Shown here: positions 9,254 to 22,771 of the stretch, piece after piece
How positions within the stretch are numbered: position 1 is the first letter of the stretch
How the letters are laid out: each line of letters starts with the position of its first letter
Origin: Porites lobata
Taxonomy: Eukaryota; Cnidaria; Anthozoa; Scleractinia; Poritidae
Assembly (NCBI GenBank): GCA_942486035.1
Contig: CALNXK010000033.1
Coordinates: 181,001-245,000, forward strand
DNA length: 64,000 nucleotides
Direction of reading: 5' to 3'
The notes under the pieces: generated by a model
Seen by the model: only the letters and a program-made list of their open reading frames with translations
Database searches by the model: none
Told to the model about the DNA's origin: nothing
Made by a program: the position numbers and the translations under genes

Positions 9254-12200
9254 TTTTAAGAAGATATAGGAGCTGACTGAGCAATCGCTGATATTAAAAT
9301 TCTATCTGGTGTGGTTGACTCTCGGCCTAACAAATTGATAACATACAAAGAATTAAAACAGAAGAATAAACACCGGTGAACATCTCATCACAGATAATAA
9401 GCCTACAATATATTTGGGCCTGTGACGATGGAAAAATAACTCAGTGTAGACAAAAAAAAATCTACTAGTAAACTCATTTGGGCTACCAATCTAAACCCGT
9501 ACGCTTCACAACAATGCTTTAAAATGCAGATGACAATAACATGTTGTACCAAGGAACATGTTTAACTACGATATTTCAAGATTGTTTAGGTACAGTCAAC
9601 AAGTATGACACACAAACACACAACAAGATAACGGCTATTCAGTAAGTAACATCAGCCTAAGATATTTTTACATCTTCTGGCATTTTAGCGATACATAAAT
9701 GAAGGTTAATTGTGGAGATGGGTCTTTTTTTTTCTTTTAATTTTTAATTACCTATTTTTAACAAACTAGAAAGTATACTCAAACTAAAATTAAAGGTAGA
9801 ACAACTATACAGACCTTTTACCTTAACATTCATGTCCAGTATTTTGGAAATAGCCAAATTCAACATGTTTACTAGTAGTACTGCATGCATGGAGTATGGT
9901 AAAAAATTATATACATTATTCCGTTAGAGAAACTATGTAAAAGTTAATATGAAAGCACCATAACTCTCTTGATTTTGAATTAAAGGCGTGCTCATTATAG
10001 ACTAGACAAAAGTGAAAAAATATGACATTATTTTAAACTACAATCACATTAATTAAAGTTTTTTTTTTTGCACTACAAAGTTTTAACAGCTTTTTCGTCT
10101 ATAATCTATTATACAAGAAACTGCTGCTCTTTTCTAGAAGAGATAACCAACTAGTCTATGTTTACGTTTCAGAAAAATTTGTACAGCAAAATCTAAGCCA
10201 ATTCCAAAATCTTAACAATGTTAACAATAAATTTTTGACCAGAAAATTGAAATAATTAACAAATGACTGTACAGTACCTTCTCTCTAGGGGTCGAAAAAA
10301 GTCTGCTGTAAAACAGCAAATTAAATAATTCTGTACACTCCTGTCAGTTTGCCCTAATATATCCATGAGAAAATAAATTCTTGCATACAAAAGAATGCTA
10401 CCGATGTCATCTTATGGCAATTAAGAGTTTCAAGCTCAAGTGCATGCTTAAGCAAAACACGTGGACAAAATATACAGCGCTTTTTTTCCGTGTCTTTTCT
10501 AAATCTAGCAGAAGATTACCACATCTATGCCTCCAGTCGTGTAAAATAAATTTCTCTGATGAATATTGATAACGGCTTTAAACAGACCAGTATGTACTGT
10601 AGGCATCATAGGAATTTATTGCTACAATGTGTGCACTTGCATACTCTGCTCACCTTAGAAGCGATATGAATAATGAAGCTATATTTCACCAGCTTCTCAA
10701 TAAGTGTCTGGCTTTAGTTCAAAGATCACTCACAATTCAGACTCCTACAGAATACTGCCCCAAGAGAAATGCAAAAAAACAATGCGACTACGTGATGCTA
10801 CGGGTTCTAAAAACTTTTCAAGATCATCTACCATCATGATATTTCATCAAACATTTCCTGACTCCAGAAAAAAAAATGTAGTTTCAATATAATTATTTTA
10901 AGGCTACCCTTGAAACACAATACAGAGTTGGTTTTAAGCAAGATATGCCCTGCTAAGCATTGTCAATGTGCAGTTTGTGTCTGCGGCTGGACGCTTTATC
11001 ACAATTACATGGCATTTTAATGACTAAAGGCAATACTTTTAATCACTGTCAGTAATAGACAATAGAAAAGAAAAGGATGTCATTACTTCCTATTAAAAGT
11101 TGCTTCAGACACATATTGCGTCACCGCACAATCATGAAATTCACACCAGTGATAAGGTCAAGCAAAACTTACATTAGAGCAAAAATTTATAAATTTTTTA
11201 ACTAATGTCAAGTACTATAATTCATCTTAATAATCAGCCAATTAAGTTTAAAACTTTTTTCTACAGTATATAAGAAAATGAAGAAGAATGCATTCATAAA
11301 AATGCCAGAAAAAAGCCTTAAAATGCATTTTTATAAAATATTATTTTATATCAATTTAATATACTTTTTTTTCAGGCATAGCAGTAATCTTCTCAATCAT
11401 TAATCACAACTAAATCACCTTTTATTTGATTTGAATTACAAGCAATTTCACTAAAATCATATTAGCAGTTTATTGAATTTTCCAGACTGCTCTAATAATT
11501 ACGTACATGATTAAGAAAACCACAAGTGAATGGAAAGTGAATTGCCTGTTAATGTGTGGGATATAATATCAAAACATTCAATTTGATGACTAAGACACAA
11601 TCACCTGTTATCTCAAACAAAAATGGCTTTAAATAAGTTGACTAAAAAAAATAAGGATCACAAAAAACATTGGAGAGGGGAAAAAAAGAACTTGAAATTT
11701 TGTTTACACAAAAACTCCTCTAAAAACTGCCAATGTTTTGTCAATATCAGTGTCACAGGTTATGTTTCTCACTCATGACCTTTCAAACATTTCTGACGAT
11801 TTCAGAGGCACCTACCATCTCAATAAAATATACATCAAATATAGCCTGACGTCATTTTACATCATACCAATTTTTCCCTTCTGACTGATACAACTTAAAT
11901 TTATCACAGGAAAAAAAGTACTGAAGAGTGAACAGAAGGAGAGGACTGAATGAACAAATATTACATTCATGAGACCATACAAAGTTCAATATTTCTCATG
12001 GCCCTGAAACAGATGTTGGTTAAATGTTGCTTTTGTCTACAGTGTATGACAATACAATCAGAAATCAAAGACTGCCTTAAACATTGCTTTAAATCTGTTT
12101 TGGAAGTTAACAGTTTCAGAAACCTGTTTACATTAAAAATCTGTTTGAGGTTAAATCCCATTTTCACAGAAATGCCATACAAAATAAACAAAACTAAATA

Positions 12201-14546
12201 CACTGTAGATACTAAATCATCAAAAATTCACAACTCAACTTTTATTTAGTAACTCCCTCAAATCAGTGGTGGAAGTTTTCATTATGTCACAGGAAATGAA
12301 AAATATTGAACAGCAGCCATTTTTACTTGACAGTTCAGAAAATGGTCAGTAATTAATTCAAATTATATTACATGATGATTTCTAAACAGAAGGATTACAT
12401 CATTCTAAGAATGGACATGAATTACACAAAGTGAAAGAAGTCAATTTAATTTAAACTTTAAGCTCAATTTTTTCAATTACCAGGTCCATAACTTGTACAA
12501 AATTGTTTGATCTCAGAGTGCCAGATTTTTCCTGTTTCAACAAAAAGCAAGAGCAAAAAAGGAAAGACAAGATCATAGAAATTTTTTTGGGCCAAGAAAC
12601 TGTAAGTCCATTAATAGATGACTATAGCATGACATGTCAAAATGACTTTTCTGCAATCATGATGTAAATGAAATTATAGCAACTTGCACGAGACTAGTAA
12701 ACATATTTTGAAACATGTACAATATGCAAAGATCTCAACCAACATATTTTTAAAAACTGAAATGTTTTAAATCACACTTTTCTTGCAAAAACACTCAGAA
12801 CAATTCTTGGGAAATAAACTCTTTATTCTAAAATTCATGCAAACTTCTGATGCGTTTCATCATACTTTTCTCAAATTGGAGACATCTTTTTCCTTGATAT
12901 TGAACTCTTTTCTCAAAAGCGAAAGATGTCGAAGATAACATATGCACACACTTTATTTCTTTTGAGGTTTGGCGGCATTGAACATCATCTACAAGCATTT
13001 TAAGTGAAGTCTGGTGATTCATACAAGTCGAACGACAAGTTGACAATACAGTAGTCATGCGATCACGGGAGACTTTACCATCTCACATGAGCTTGTTCAA
13101 TTCAGTCATGGAGCATATTAAAAGTACTAGGCTTTTCATCTTTTGTATAAATTGGTGCTGTTCTTGCAAGCCATCCAAGTCAATTTTTGTGCACTTCTAT
13201 GAAATGAATCTGCAGACTTCCAATATTACTATTACATGTAAATATAACAAAAAGACACATAACCAGCTTAAAAAATGTAGCTACAAGCCACAAAATGAAC
13301 TCACAAAGTAGTTTTAAATGCTTTTTTAAGAGAACATTCACTAGTCAAATAACACGACACTTCCAGTTACAAGCTCTTTCTGTTAGTGTTAATTTTAGGA
13401 CAGTAAATATAAGTCTGAGGACAGAAAACAATACAAGTTTCTTTTCTTGGCTTATCAAGGCTGTGACTTAAGAAAAAGAAAATTGAAGGGAGCTCAGTTC
13501 TGTGAATTTCATGGTGGAAGGCAGATGATTTCTATAAGAAAACTAAGACTTTCATGTCACCAAAATGCAAAAAAAAGTGCTAAGGGCCACTGAGCACCGC
13601 TAGAGAACAGCCCTGCTTATTCAAATCCACATGAATACATGTCTGTCTTAGCTTTTACTGGATATACACAGCCTGTTGAACTTTAAACCACATCTTACGA
13701 TCACCACGACACAAGAGATGGTGGTCTCATATGTACATGTTCAAACATATGGATGTAAAAATGTAGCTTTAAAACACAGTATTGACAAGACATAATCAAA
13801 AGATAAGGTAAATTTAAGCCATTATCCACTAAAGAGGAAAACCAAATTTTGTCACCAATGTCTACCAATATGTTTTGTTATTTTTCTTTTCCTTTGGCAA
13901 AAACGAGAAGGGTTAAAATGCACCACATGAACAATAAACAACAGGACATACATGTTTCCTAGTTTCTAAATCCGCTTATTGGTAACATAAATAATTTTCA
14001 GCTAAAAAAAACTGGGAGGTGTCTTAAACAGCAAATGACTTCTCCTCTTTTGAAATCAGATCATAAATGATAAAATTACAAGAAAAAATGAAATTATGAC
14101 AGGACACTGGAATAATGTAAGCGAGAGAAGCCAAACTTCAGATGCATATTAGAACCCTCAGTAGTAAAGTAGAGCTAATTTTCTATCGTTTGAGATTGTA
14201 AAATGCTTCATGTACCAGAGACATGTGTAGAAATAGAAACTGTCACCCTACGTGTTAAAAAGTGTTCTAAAAACAAACCTGTACGGGAGCTTTCAGATGA
14301 AGATGCCCATGGAAACTTGAAGGTTTGAAGACTAACACACAATATTATCAACACGGATCAACAAAAATACTTATTGCAAAAAAAATCTCAATATACTGTG
14401 TCTGCAATATAAATGTGTATATTAGGCTCTTTTGGTAAGGGACTTTCCAAGGGATGTAGTACTGATTGTGTCAAATCTATGGTTCATTTTTTTGGTTTCT
14501 TTTTGGGTTTATGTATGATGTAGTTTGTAATGAGGATTACAAAAAC
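9254..14546. other. AT-rich intergenic stretch, no gene recognised
   Basis: Upstream of the SLC4 start codon up to the duplication. Only short ORFs (under 100 codons) occur, without family motifs or convincing splice contexts. The first few hundred bases should contain the SLC4 promoter and any 5' non-coding exon, which cannot be pinned down. There is no strong repeat structure. Confidence 0.6.
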
Positions 14547-16329
14547 GAAAATAAGAATTGAACCACAATCTGTATAAATGTAAACAGCCCATGAGCTTGC
14601 CTGATGTGTTGCTATTTTAAAAAGAGAAAGATTGAGTGAGATTGAAACGACAAGATATCACTACATGTCAATCACTTAAGACTTCCCCCCATATTTTCTA
14701 GGCTTCCCCCTATAGCTTACCTATTGCTAGACCTTTAACAGATGGCATAATTTTCTAAGTGATTAGGAAAACTATGACGGAAGCAAGCTCAAGTGTGTTT
14801 ATTCTGAATAACTTAACATGCAGACAATACAGCTAATGACGTCGTGACAATGTTGAGAACGCAATATATTTCACGAGATTTATTGTGTATGTAACACACA
14901 ACAACACGCGTAAGTTTCCTGAAAATGTTTCAGGCAGGTTAGAAATCTATCAACGAAAAAAAATTCCATGTTTAAGCTTATGGATACGTCACAAGCGGAA
15001 CTCGATCGATACACGTATTGTCTTAAAAAATGTAAGCTTATTTTACGCAGTTTCACTTCCAAAATCTCAAGAAAATCTTGTAAGAGTACTGTACCGAGTG
15101 TCAAAATAATTAGTCATTACAATTTTGAAGTTGAAAGAAAGCCCTTCTCCTTTTCTTTTTTAAAACGCTGTACCTAAAAATAATACAGTCGAGAGCAAAT
15201 TTTATCCTATTTTTTGCCAAATTGTTAATCTTCATAGCGCGCGCGAATCTCTGCTTAACAAGTTTTGTTTAACACCTTTAGGAATATCTTCAACTAACCT
15301 GACAGTATATCCATTCCTTTTTAAAGAAACAGTCAAATAAGCACTTGTCTATCCATTTTCAAACGGCATCCATTTGTAAAGAAGTAAACGCATGGAGAAA
15401 ACTGCTTTTTTGGAAACTTGCTGCGTGAAGGCCGCCATCTTTACTTCGCATTTCACCACTAACCCCACCTCCCTTGGGACGACCCGTCCCGACCTGACCA
15501 GAGTCGCCAGATCACCAACGAGGAACACAAAAGTGTCATAAATCAGTAAAACCTTTAAAATTGAGAACTTTTAATCGATCTATCTGACTTAGTCGGGGGC
15601 TTAGATACTTTTAAAACAGTGTTGTCGTTGTTTTTTTTACCTTTGTCCTTTTTTTTCCCAGGGAACCATGGGTGGAGGGAAAATATTGACCTCTTTTGTT
15701 CCCCGACTCTAACATTTCCTCATTGCCCCATTGCAGACAACACTCCCTTGCGCGCCTCGAATTTTTCTTGTAAAACAAAAAACCTCGAATAAGCGGAAGG
15801 ATTTCTCCTGTTATTTGCGTGGAAAAGAAACCAGCCATGCAACTATGCGTGATCCGTATTGAGATGGTATACTCAGTTTTGCCCACAAGAGTCACGCGAC
15901 CTCTATGAAGCCCACAAAAATCACTTTTACTTACATCTACTAATCAGGTGAAAAACAACAACAATTATTTTCAGTTTTAAACAAACCCCACATTAAATCA
16001 AGTTCACTAGAGAAACTACAAAATCACGTCTTATGCCCAAAAGAAAACGGGAAATTTTGAACATTTTGCAGGCTGTGGTTTGATATAGTTGACAGATATC
16101 AAAAGAGACGAGGTCGAAGGCGAAAACGTCATTTCTCCCACGTTAATAAGGAAAATACTCGTCATTCAATAGCGTAAGGGTTCTTTGAAATATACATTGT
16201 GTATTTGTCATTGAGGGTAAAAAATACAATGTAAAAGATCAGATATTTTAGGATACTATGATGAGCTGTGATGATGTCGGCCTCGGTGCCTTGTTTCATA
16301 CTTGTTACTGTTCTTGTGAAGTGAATCAG

Positions 16330-16408
16330 TGAGCAATCATTTTAAACGCTCTGGAAAGATACTTTCTTGTGATGTACAGTTTATTCGTTATGCTACAAGT
16401 TCAAACTG
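16330..16408 (+). CDS. Candidate exon A of unknown plus-strand gene (copy 1)
   Basis: An open stretch reading ILNALERYFLV then MYSLFVMLQVQT, hydrophobic and helix-like. It ends in phase 1 at a strong GTAAGA donor (16409). An AG acceptor lies just upstream at 16328-16329 or 16333-16334; the exact start is unsure, and an in-frame TGA at 16330 favours the latter. The downstream candidate exons at 16531 and 16856 both continue its phase. No family recognised. It could instead be a chance ORF. Confidence 0.3.
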
Positions 16409-16530
16409 GTAAGAGGTGCTTGACTAACACCATCATCATCACTAAAGACTAATGTTTAGTCGGGATAAGAAGCAGCGTTTTCAGTAAATTAAAACTATAC
16501 CTCCTATTTTCCCAATTTGTTTGATTACAG

Positions 16531-16622
16531 AACTAAATAGTGTAATTAAAGCCCTAGCAAAAGCTTCGAGGATGGAAGATGATGCTGTAGTCATCCATCC
16601 AGCTGCAACAAAAAGAAAGTAA
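16531..16622 (+). CDS. Candidate terminal exon B1 (copy 1)
   Basis: Preceded by a good acceptor (pyrimidine tract and TTACAG). The 29 codons read LNSVIKALAKASRMEDDAVV, then IHPAATKRK and TAA. The joining codon with exon A is GAA. A basic C-terminus and an amphipathic helix are visible. The repeat copy at 25394-25485 differs by ATC to AAC (I to N). Unrecognised. Confidence 0.35.
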
Positions 16623-16855
16623 TGGTGGCGAGTTCACGATCTTCGCAAAGCTTTTTTTGATATCATTTGACATTTTTAATTTGAAGAGAACCACACAAAA
16701 ATTACTGACATGCTAAAACGAGCTGAGGTTAAAGCCCTACATTTAATTCAGTTTTGGTCGCATTTTACCGTCATCCTTGAAAAAGGCATAATTTAATTGA
16801 AAGCCTTTTTCTTAATAACATTTTTCACTTTTGCTTTTTAAATTAATCTTTTTAG

Positions 16856-16971
16856 ATGCAACGGAATCCGGCTATTTTTTCGAATCTCCCAGCGGAAATA
16901 GAACATTGATTCGAATTATCAATAAACCGGAAGTTCACGAAAATGAGGGTTCGGGAAATGAGGATTCTTAA
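16856..16971 (+). CDS. Candidate alternative terminal exon B2 (copy 1)
   Basis: Acceptor CTTTTTAG, then 37 codons (ATESGYFFESPSGNRTLIR, INKPEVHENEGSGNEDS) and TAA. The joining codon with exon A is GAT, so it is in phase as an alternative to B1. Soluble, acidic C-terminus with an N-x-T site. Identical in copy 2 (25719-25834). Unrecognised. Confidence 0.3.
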
Positions 16972-18805
16972 CTGTCTAAACTGTATCAGATTTTCAAAAC
17001 GAAATGTTTTGTTTTCCCATTTGATTTTGCTTCAATGTTCCTCAGTTTCTTTAATTAAATACTCCAAAGAGAATGTGAAGTATTCCAACCTGCTTTGTGG
17101 CGTAAACTTCCGTACAGATCTTCAGATTGAAAACTATAGAGATGCATTTTAAAGTAAAGTTGTCAAGGATTGCGTTCTTCCGTAGAACGACAGTCAAACA
17201 ATTGATTTCAGTTTGAGGGGCGTTATGAATCTCTCTGCCATCCAAGTTAGTTGTTCTTTATGTGAAGTGAAAGTCTTATCAATCAAGGCTTTGAGTAATC
17301 CCAATTTGTGGGTAAAGGACCGACGGCAGGGATAACTGAACTACATTACTGGAGAGCAGACCTGTGAAGTTTTTTGTTGTTGTTGTTGTTGTTTTGCTGC
17401 CGTAAAGCCGTGACGTGTGGCAGTTACAGTGAAATGTAGGTTGGTGGGCTGGGAAAAAAGGTAAGAGGACACAGAGGCATTCGTGTCCCTATATTGGCGC
17501 ATTTAGCCTCTTTCGAGAACTCGTACGTTACCCCAGTTTCGGCAACGTTCCATATAAGACTCGACTTTTTCAGGCTTGAAAATCACAAAGCAGGCGCATA
17601 AGAACCGTATATCGTGTCGACTGTGGCTTAAGTTGTGTGGGTGGTCAAGTGAAACTTCCCTGGTCAAATCCACTACCACAACGTAATAATATCGTTATTC
17701 ATAGTGCCGCCAAACTTTTTAGTTGTCTTAAATACATCAGCAGATATTGGACAAGCAATATATATGTTGATTATTATAAGTGGTACTCGGGAAAATGGCA
17801 GGGCAAGTTTGCACTATTAATAGGCTATAGAAGAAGAGGACAGCCTGACTGACGCGGGCGAGGGACGGCAAAACTTTGGTCAATTGCCTACATTGTATTT
17901 GCCCTAACAGGCATTGTTGCTAGTAGTTTCTCCACATTTAAAGAAATTCAAAAGTGATTGGCGCTTATTAAACAGACTTTTGTCGATTACTAACTCCTTC
18001 GATCCCTTTCCGATCCTTTTCCGTTTTTGCTCCAATCCAGCGTGTGCCTCATAATCAGTACACAAAAATTAGAACTGCGCTAATATTATCTTTAATTTCG
18101 TTATTTGCGTGCAGTTTTGTGCGTCATCATGCGTATTGGCACAAGTATTTATGCTCCAAGCTTTCACAAACGATATAAATTCAGCGTACTTAACACAAAT
18201 ATTGCGCGATCTCAATTTGATAAATATCGGGATCACCTGGTAAACGATTAGCTCGTGCACGTGCAGCTGGGTGCAATTCTTTGCACGCTGGCACGTGCAA
18301 CTGGCACGTTTAGCTTTACACGTGCAATTTTGAAATACAAGTTCTTCTTTGACGAGGAAAATGGTTGTCAAGTTTGCATTTACCACTTCCATACCAAGCA
18401 AAACATTTTTTCGCGTAAATGGAGTTACACGGAAACTTCAAGGAAAACATCACTTAAGTCAGTAGTTACTCTGAAATTGATCTTCTTTGTTTATAAGGCT
18501 GATGTTTGCAACGAGGATTTTTGTGGCAACAATGTTGGAACAATGATGTAACAGTTCGAAACAATGATGCAACGCTGTGTCGCGCCGAATCGTCGTTGCG
18601 AAAGGGCCACGTAACATCACCTTCACGTGACTGACTTGTTTGGGTTCGGCGCCAAGAAAATTCCAAGTTCACAGAGATAAAGGACAATATACCGTCCTGT
18701 CTTCACGTTCTCAGCAAACTGCTTAAACATGCTTCATTTGGCAGTCTCTGTCCTTCTCTAGGAAGCTTACGCGACCACAATTAAAAGTGAATTCTTCAAC
18801 AGGAT

Positions 18806-18982
18806 CAGGGGCGGATCTAGGGGGAGGGTGCAGGGGGTGCGCACCCATCCCCCCTGAGATGACCCGCGGTTTTCTAATACAACTGGTATTCTGCGAAAAA
18901 AAAACTATGTGGTTTATTGGTGTTGAAGTAGAGCAAGAGACGAGTGCACCCCCTTCTAAAAAAAATCCAGGATCCGCCCCTG
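18806..18982. mobile_element. hAT-type MITE (CAGGGGCGGATC), copy in duplication 1
   Basis: Ends CAGGGGCGGATC and GATCCGCCCCTG are perfect inverted repeats. The interior shares CTAATACAACTGGTATTCTG and GGTTTATTGGTGTTGAAGTA with 31247-31421 and 39697-39855. About 177 bp. Confidence 0.85.
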
Positions 18983-19029
18983 AGGATTATTCCATTTCGT
19001 TCAATTTGTCATAAGTGGGCTATTTTATT

Positions 19030-19690
19030 GGAGTGGAATTCTTAAGGTCCATATCCATGTACAGAAAAAGAAAATCCTCCATAAAACGTGAAATGTCATG
19101 TCGTAGTCGTGCAGTGACGACAAAAAAATGAACAAAAAGTCTGGCGCACGTGCCGAGTTAGCTCGCTTCACGCTCCAAGGACGGGAATAGGAGTTGCCAT
19201 GGAAACGAGATTGAGGATCCCAGGGAATTAAGCCAAAATATAACATAAACGAAGGTGCAGAGCCCATGTTTTGTTCCAGTCGGATGTTATTATCTGCACA
19301 ACGTCTGCACCGTTTCGATCACGTCGATTTTTTTGGACGATTGGAAAGATCGAGATGATCATATGGAAACCAGCCTATAAAAGAACTCAATTTTGCAATT
19401 GCGAGCACTCCAATCATCCGTATCGTCCTACGTCCCTTAAAAATGCGTTTCCATATAAGTAGGGAGCTTAAGATCCGACGACGGCGACGGTAACGGGAAC
19501 GCCACAAAAGCAATAGGTTTAATTAGCAAAACAACAATTTTGCACGTGCATCACGCTTTTTTGTACATTTCCTTGTCGTCACTGCACGACTACGACGTGA
19601 AAATGCCTAATTTCACGATGTACAGAGGAAGTACACAAGCGACGACGAAATTTCCTCTCTCTTTCTGAACTTGGATATGGTTCTTAGGAA
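19030..19690. mobile_element. MITE-like inverted repeat with GACGACGGCGACGG segment
   Basis: The outer left GAATTCTTAAGGTCCATATCC is mirrored by GGATATGGTTCTTAGGAATTC at the right. The inner CGTAGTCGTGCAGTGACGAC is mirrored at about 19580-19600. A sub-segment (about 19458-19620) recurs inverted at 54310-54450. Duplicated at about 31470-32130. Confidence 0.65.
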
Positions 19691-20530
19691 TTCAACTTTA
19701 GGAGGGTTTGCCTACATTTGACAAAGTTAGTGACTTGGACTAATCGTGATGAAGATTGAAAGAACGCGAATTCAGTTTTTCTGCGACGTTTTCTCTGCTG
19801 TCGCCGTCCTCGGATCTTGAGTTCCCTATTATCCCTATTATCTAACGTCGAGACGTCCTTGGGGGAAGCAGCTCACACGTTTTGCTCCCCTCAGGGCACT
19901 GCTTCCTTATCTTAGTTAATGACTTAGTAGCAGGACGATTTGCCTACAACCTTGCTCACTGGAAAAGTTAGCTTAAGAATTCACTTCCCCAGCACAAAAT
20001 TTCCTGACTGTGACGACTATCGAAAATACGTTTCGAACCCTGGAACTACACGATTATATCGTAGCCAACCTCGTCCTCATTTCTAAGGCAAAAGCCCTGG
20101 GGACGAGTTTTTATGGAAGCCATGTCTGAAACAACAGTATAAGAACAATTTTTCACCAAGAACTGGGATTGGGCTTTAGTGTTCGCTTGTTCCTCTGCTT
20201 CTCAAGCGAAAGTGCGATACGAAAATATAATCGGGACAAAAGAAAAGGAAAAAGAAAAGCTTTGGACCCTTGTACAGTTTGGATAACACAAAGGAATTAC
20301 AAACTGACTGTTTTCACAAAAGCCAATAAAAGTCAATTTAAAAAGGTATTTTAATAAATTTCATTTAATAAAATAATACATTAAACAAGCACGGATTGAA
20401 TGCATTTGATCGCCTGTATTCCAGTTATAAGAAAGAAATAAAAGACCCTGCATTTTTTTGGCAACAAATCGTAAAGCTTGGCAGGATTTTTCAGTCACTG
20501 CGGAAATTCTACTTAGAGTACATCTGGGAG

Positions 20531-21026
20531 TAACTGCAGAATACCCGGCCACTTCAAAGCTATACCCCTAAAACAGTGGCTACGTGGCTGCGAGACTAAC
20601 GGCTTAAAGAACCAAGTATATTGCATTTGTAGTGCGCTACGTGGCTATGCGGCTACGTGGCTACTCGGGCTCATGGCTAAAAGAACGAGGTATATTGGAG
20701 AGATTCGGAATCACGCTTACGGCAAACGGCAAACGTCAGATTCAAGTTGAGAATTTCTCAAAATACAAAATAAGCAGATAAAAACAGTCCAAACTGAAAC
20801 GATTCTTAAGGACAAAACTAGCGAGAAACTATTTTTTTTCTGGAGAATCAAAAAATAGTAAAAGACAAGTAAAGAGGAACCTTGATCACGTGGACAAATT
20901 GACGTTTGCCGTGAACGTAACTGTAAATCTCCTCATTATGTCGTCATGACCCGTCATGTATCGTGGCTGCCACGTAGCCACTGTTTTAGTGGTATAGCTT
21001 CGAAGTGGCCGGGTATTCTGCAGTTA
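20531..21026. mobile_element. Long-TIR MITE (~500 bp), copy 1
   Basis: The left arm TAACTGCAGAATACCCGGCC continues through ACTTCAAAGCTATA and AACAGTGGCTACGTGGC. It is inverted at the right end up to GGGTATTCTGCAGTTA. Arms are about 60 bp. The interior holds repeated CTACGTGGCT and CGGCAAACG motifs. No ORF. Confidence 0.8.
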
Positions 21027-21302
21027 AGCCTAGCGATTGTTGTATCTCTGGGATTTTTCTGTGGCAGCACACACTGATATTGGTTACTTCACTCATTGTG
21101 GTTACTTCGTGGACACATGACAGGAAACAATAATAACATTTTCCCGCCAAAAGTCTCCATGCTGGCAGGATTGCATAATCTCTGACGTCAGACGGTAACG
21201 GTGCTCTGTTAACCGCATACAGCATTTACTTTCATAAATTTGTGAACCGGCGTAGCATTCGTTTTCGTTTCCTTTTATGTAAGCGGGAGAAGCACGAGGG
21301 CG

Positions 21303-21684
21303 GGTATCCCAGATTCACTGTTTGTGTCACGTACGGGTTTCGTGACATGAGTAAATATAGAGAACATATGGGGCGAAGTTTAGGTCTGGAAATTTGCTAG
21401 AAAGTGGAAATAAAAATCGGTGAAACTTATCATGTGGCGAGTTGTTGTTGTCTTTAATATGCACACGAAGTTTAAGTAGGAAGTAGGAAAGATAAAGCAG
21501 ACTATTTTTCTCGAAACTTCATGTGCATATTAAGGACAACAACAACTCGCCACATGGTAAGTTTCATCGATTTTTATTTCCACTTTCTAGCAAATTTCCA
21601 GACCTAAACTTCGCCCCATATGTTCTCTATATTTACTCATGTTATGAAACCCGTACGTGACACAAACAGTGAGCCTGGGTTACC
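21303..21684. mobile_element. Fold-back element, near-complete palindrome, copy 1
   Basis: Arms of about 165 bp start GGTATCCCAG and end CTGGGTTACC. They include TTCACTGTTTGTGTCACGTA and GTGGCGAGTTGTTGTTGTC and their inverses. A spacer of about 50 bp (around 21470-21520) separates them. Extruded, this would form one long hairpin. No coding capacity. Confidence 0.85.
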
Positions 21685-22030
21685 TGTGCTCAAACAAAAC
21701 CGGGAAGAGAGGCTTTCCCCAACATTCCAGGGAAACCAGAACACGAGAGCAACACAGACATCTCTCTCCCTGATCCGAGGAAACGAAAAAGAAGGGTATG
21801 CACGCAGGCTATAAATTATTATAAAAGTAAAAGTTTGTCTTCATGTGCCATGAAACAAATCAGTAAATGACTGGTCCTTCAGGGAACTAGTAACATGAAA
21901 ATTGTGTTTCTTAAGAATCTTACTATTTTCTTTACAGAAGCAGATAAACATCGCATGTCAGCTCAGCTCTAGAAGTTACATTTAATCAGCACCGTATGCT
22001 GATATTTCTTTTTTTCTTTCTCAATGGAAT

Positions 22031-22713
22031 ACAGTCAACTCGCTCTCAACGGATGTCTCTATAAAACAGACACCCCACTAAGATGGCCACCTAGAGCTGG
22101 TCTCTGCCTTTCTTTACTCCTTTTCCCATCTCTCTAAGACGGACACCTAGTGCCGGTGCCAAAGGTGTCCATCTTAGAGAGAGTTGATCATTCAGTCAAT
22201 TCTCTCTAAACAGACACCTCTATGAGATGGACACCTCTCTAAACCAGCCACCTAGAGTTGGTCCCTGCCTTTTTTCACGCCTTTTAGTTGACTCTCGCTA
22301 AGACAGACATACAGTGCCGGTCCCAAAGGTGGCCATCTAAGAGGGAGTTGACTGTACAGTCAACTCTCGATCGCTTAATGGACACTTCTATGAGACAGAC
22401 ACCTCACTAAAATGGACACCAAGAGTTGGTCCCTGCCTTTCTTTACTTCTTTTAGTTGACTCTCTATAAGACGGACTCAATAGTGCTGGTGCCAAAGGTG
22501 TCCATCTAAGAGGGAGTTGACTGTACAGTCAACTCTCGATCACTTAATGGACACTTCTATGAGATGAACACCTCGCTAAAACGGACACCTACAGTAATTG
22601 GTCCCTGCCTTTCTTTACTTCTTTTAGTTGTCTCTCTATAAGACGGACATATCTCTAAGACAGACTCAGGGTGTGGATCCCAAAGGTGTCTGTCTAAGAG
22701 AGAGTTGACTGTA
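22031..22713. repeat. Array of MITE-like units with CAGTCAACTCTC ends, copy 1
   Basis: About four head-to-tail units of about 165 bp. Each starts near CAGTCAACTCTC, contains GTCCCTGCCTTTCTTTACTT and AAGACGGAC, and ends GGGAGTTGACTGTA, the inverse of the start. Looks like serial nested or tandem copies of one TA-flanked MITE just downstream of the orphan GOSR2 exon. Confidence 0.8.
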
Positions 22714-22771
22714 TGGTCAAATAAATGGACCCTGAGAGAGTTCATAGCAACTTAAGTTTTAAACATGGTCA

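Noticed and set aside
10381..13311. Short ORFs of 60-99 codons in the AT-rich stretch
   Set aside because: Low-complexity composition, no motifs, and overlapping ORFs on both strands; typical of chance in AT-rich DNA.
15400..15440. Gene start on the minus strand (AAGATGGCGGCC)
   Set aside because: The frame reaches a stop after 29 codons without a clear donor, and similar GCCGCCATCTT words occur in repeats of this genome.
15611..15895. 94-codon minus-strand ORF, also intact at 24474-24758
   Set aside because: Intact in both copies only because the duplication is recent. It crosses a CCTCGAATAAGCG repeat and poly-T, and shows no family motif.
22031..22713. CRISPR array
   Set aside because: Units are about 165 bp with inverted ends and no unique spacers between short repeats; host is eukaryotic and no cas genes are seen.
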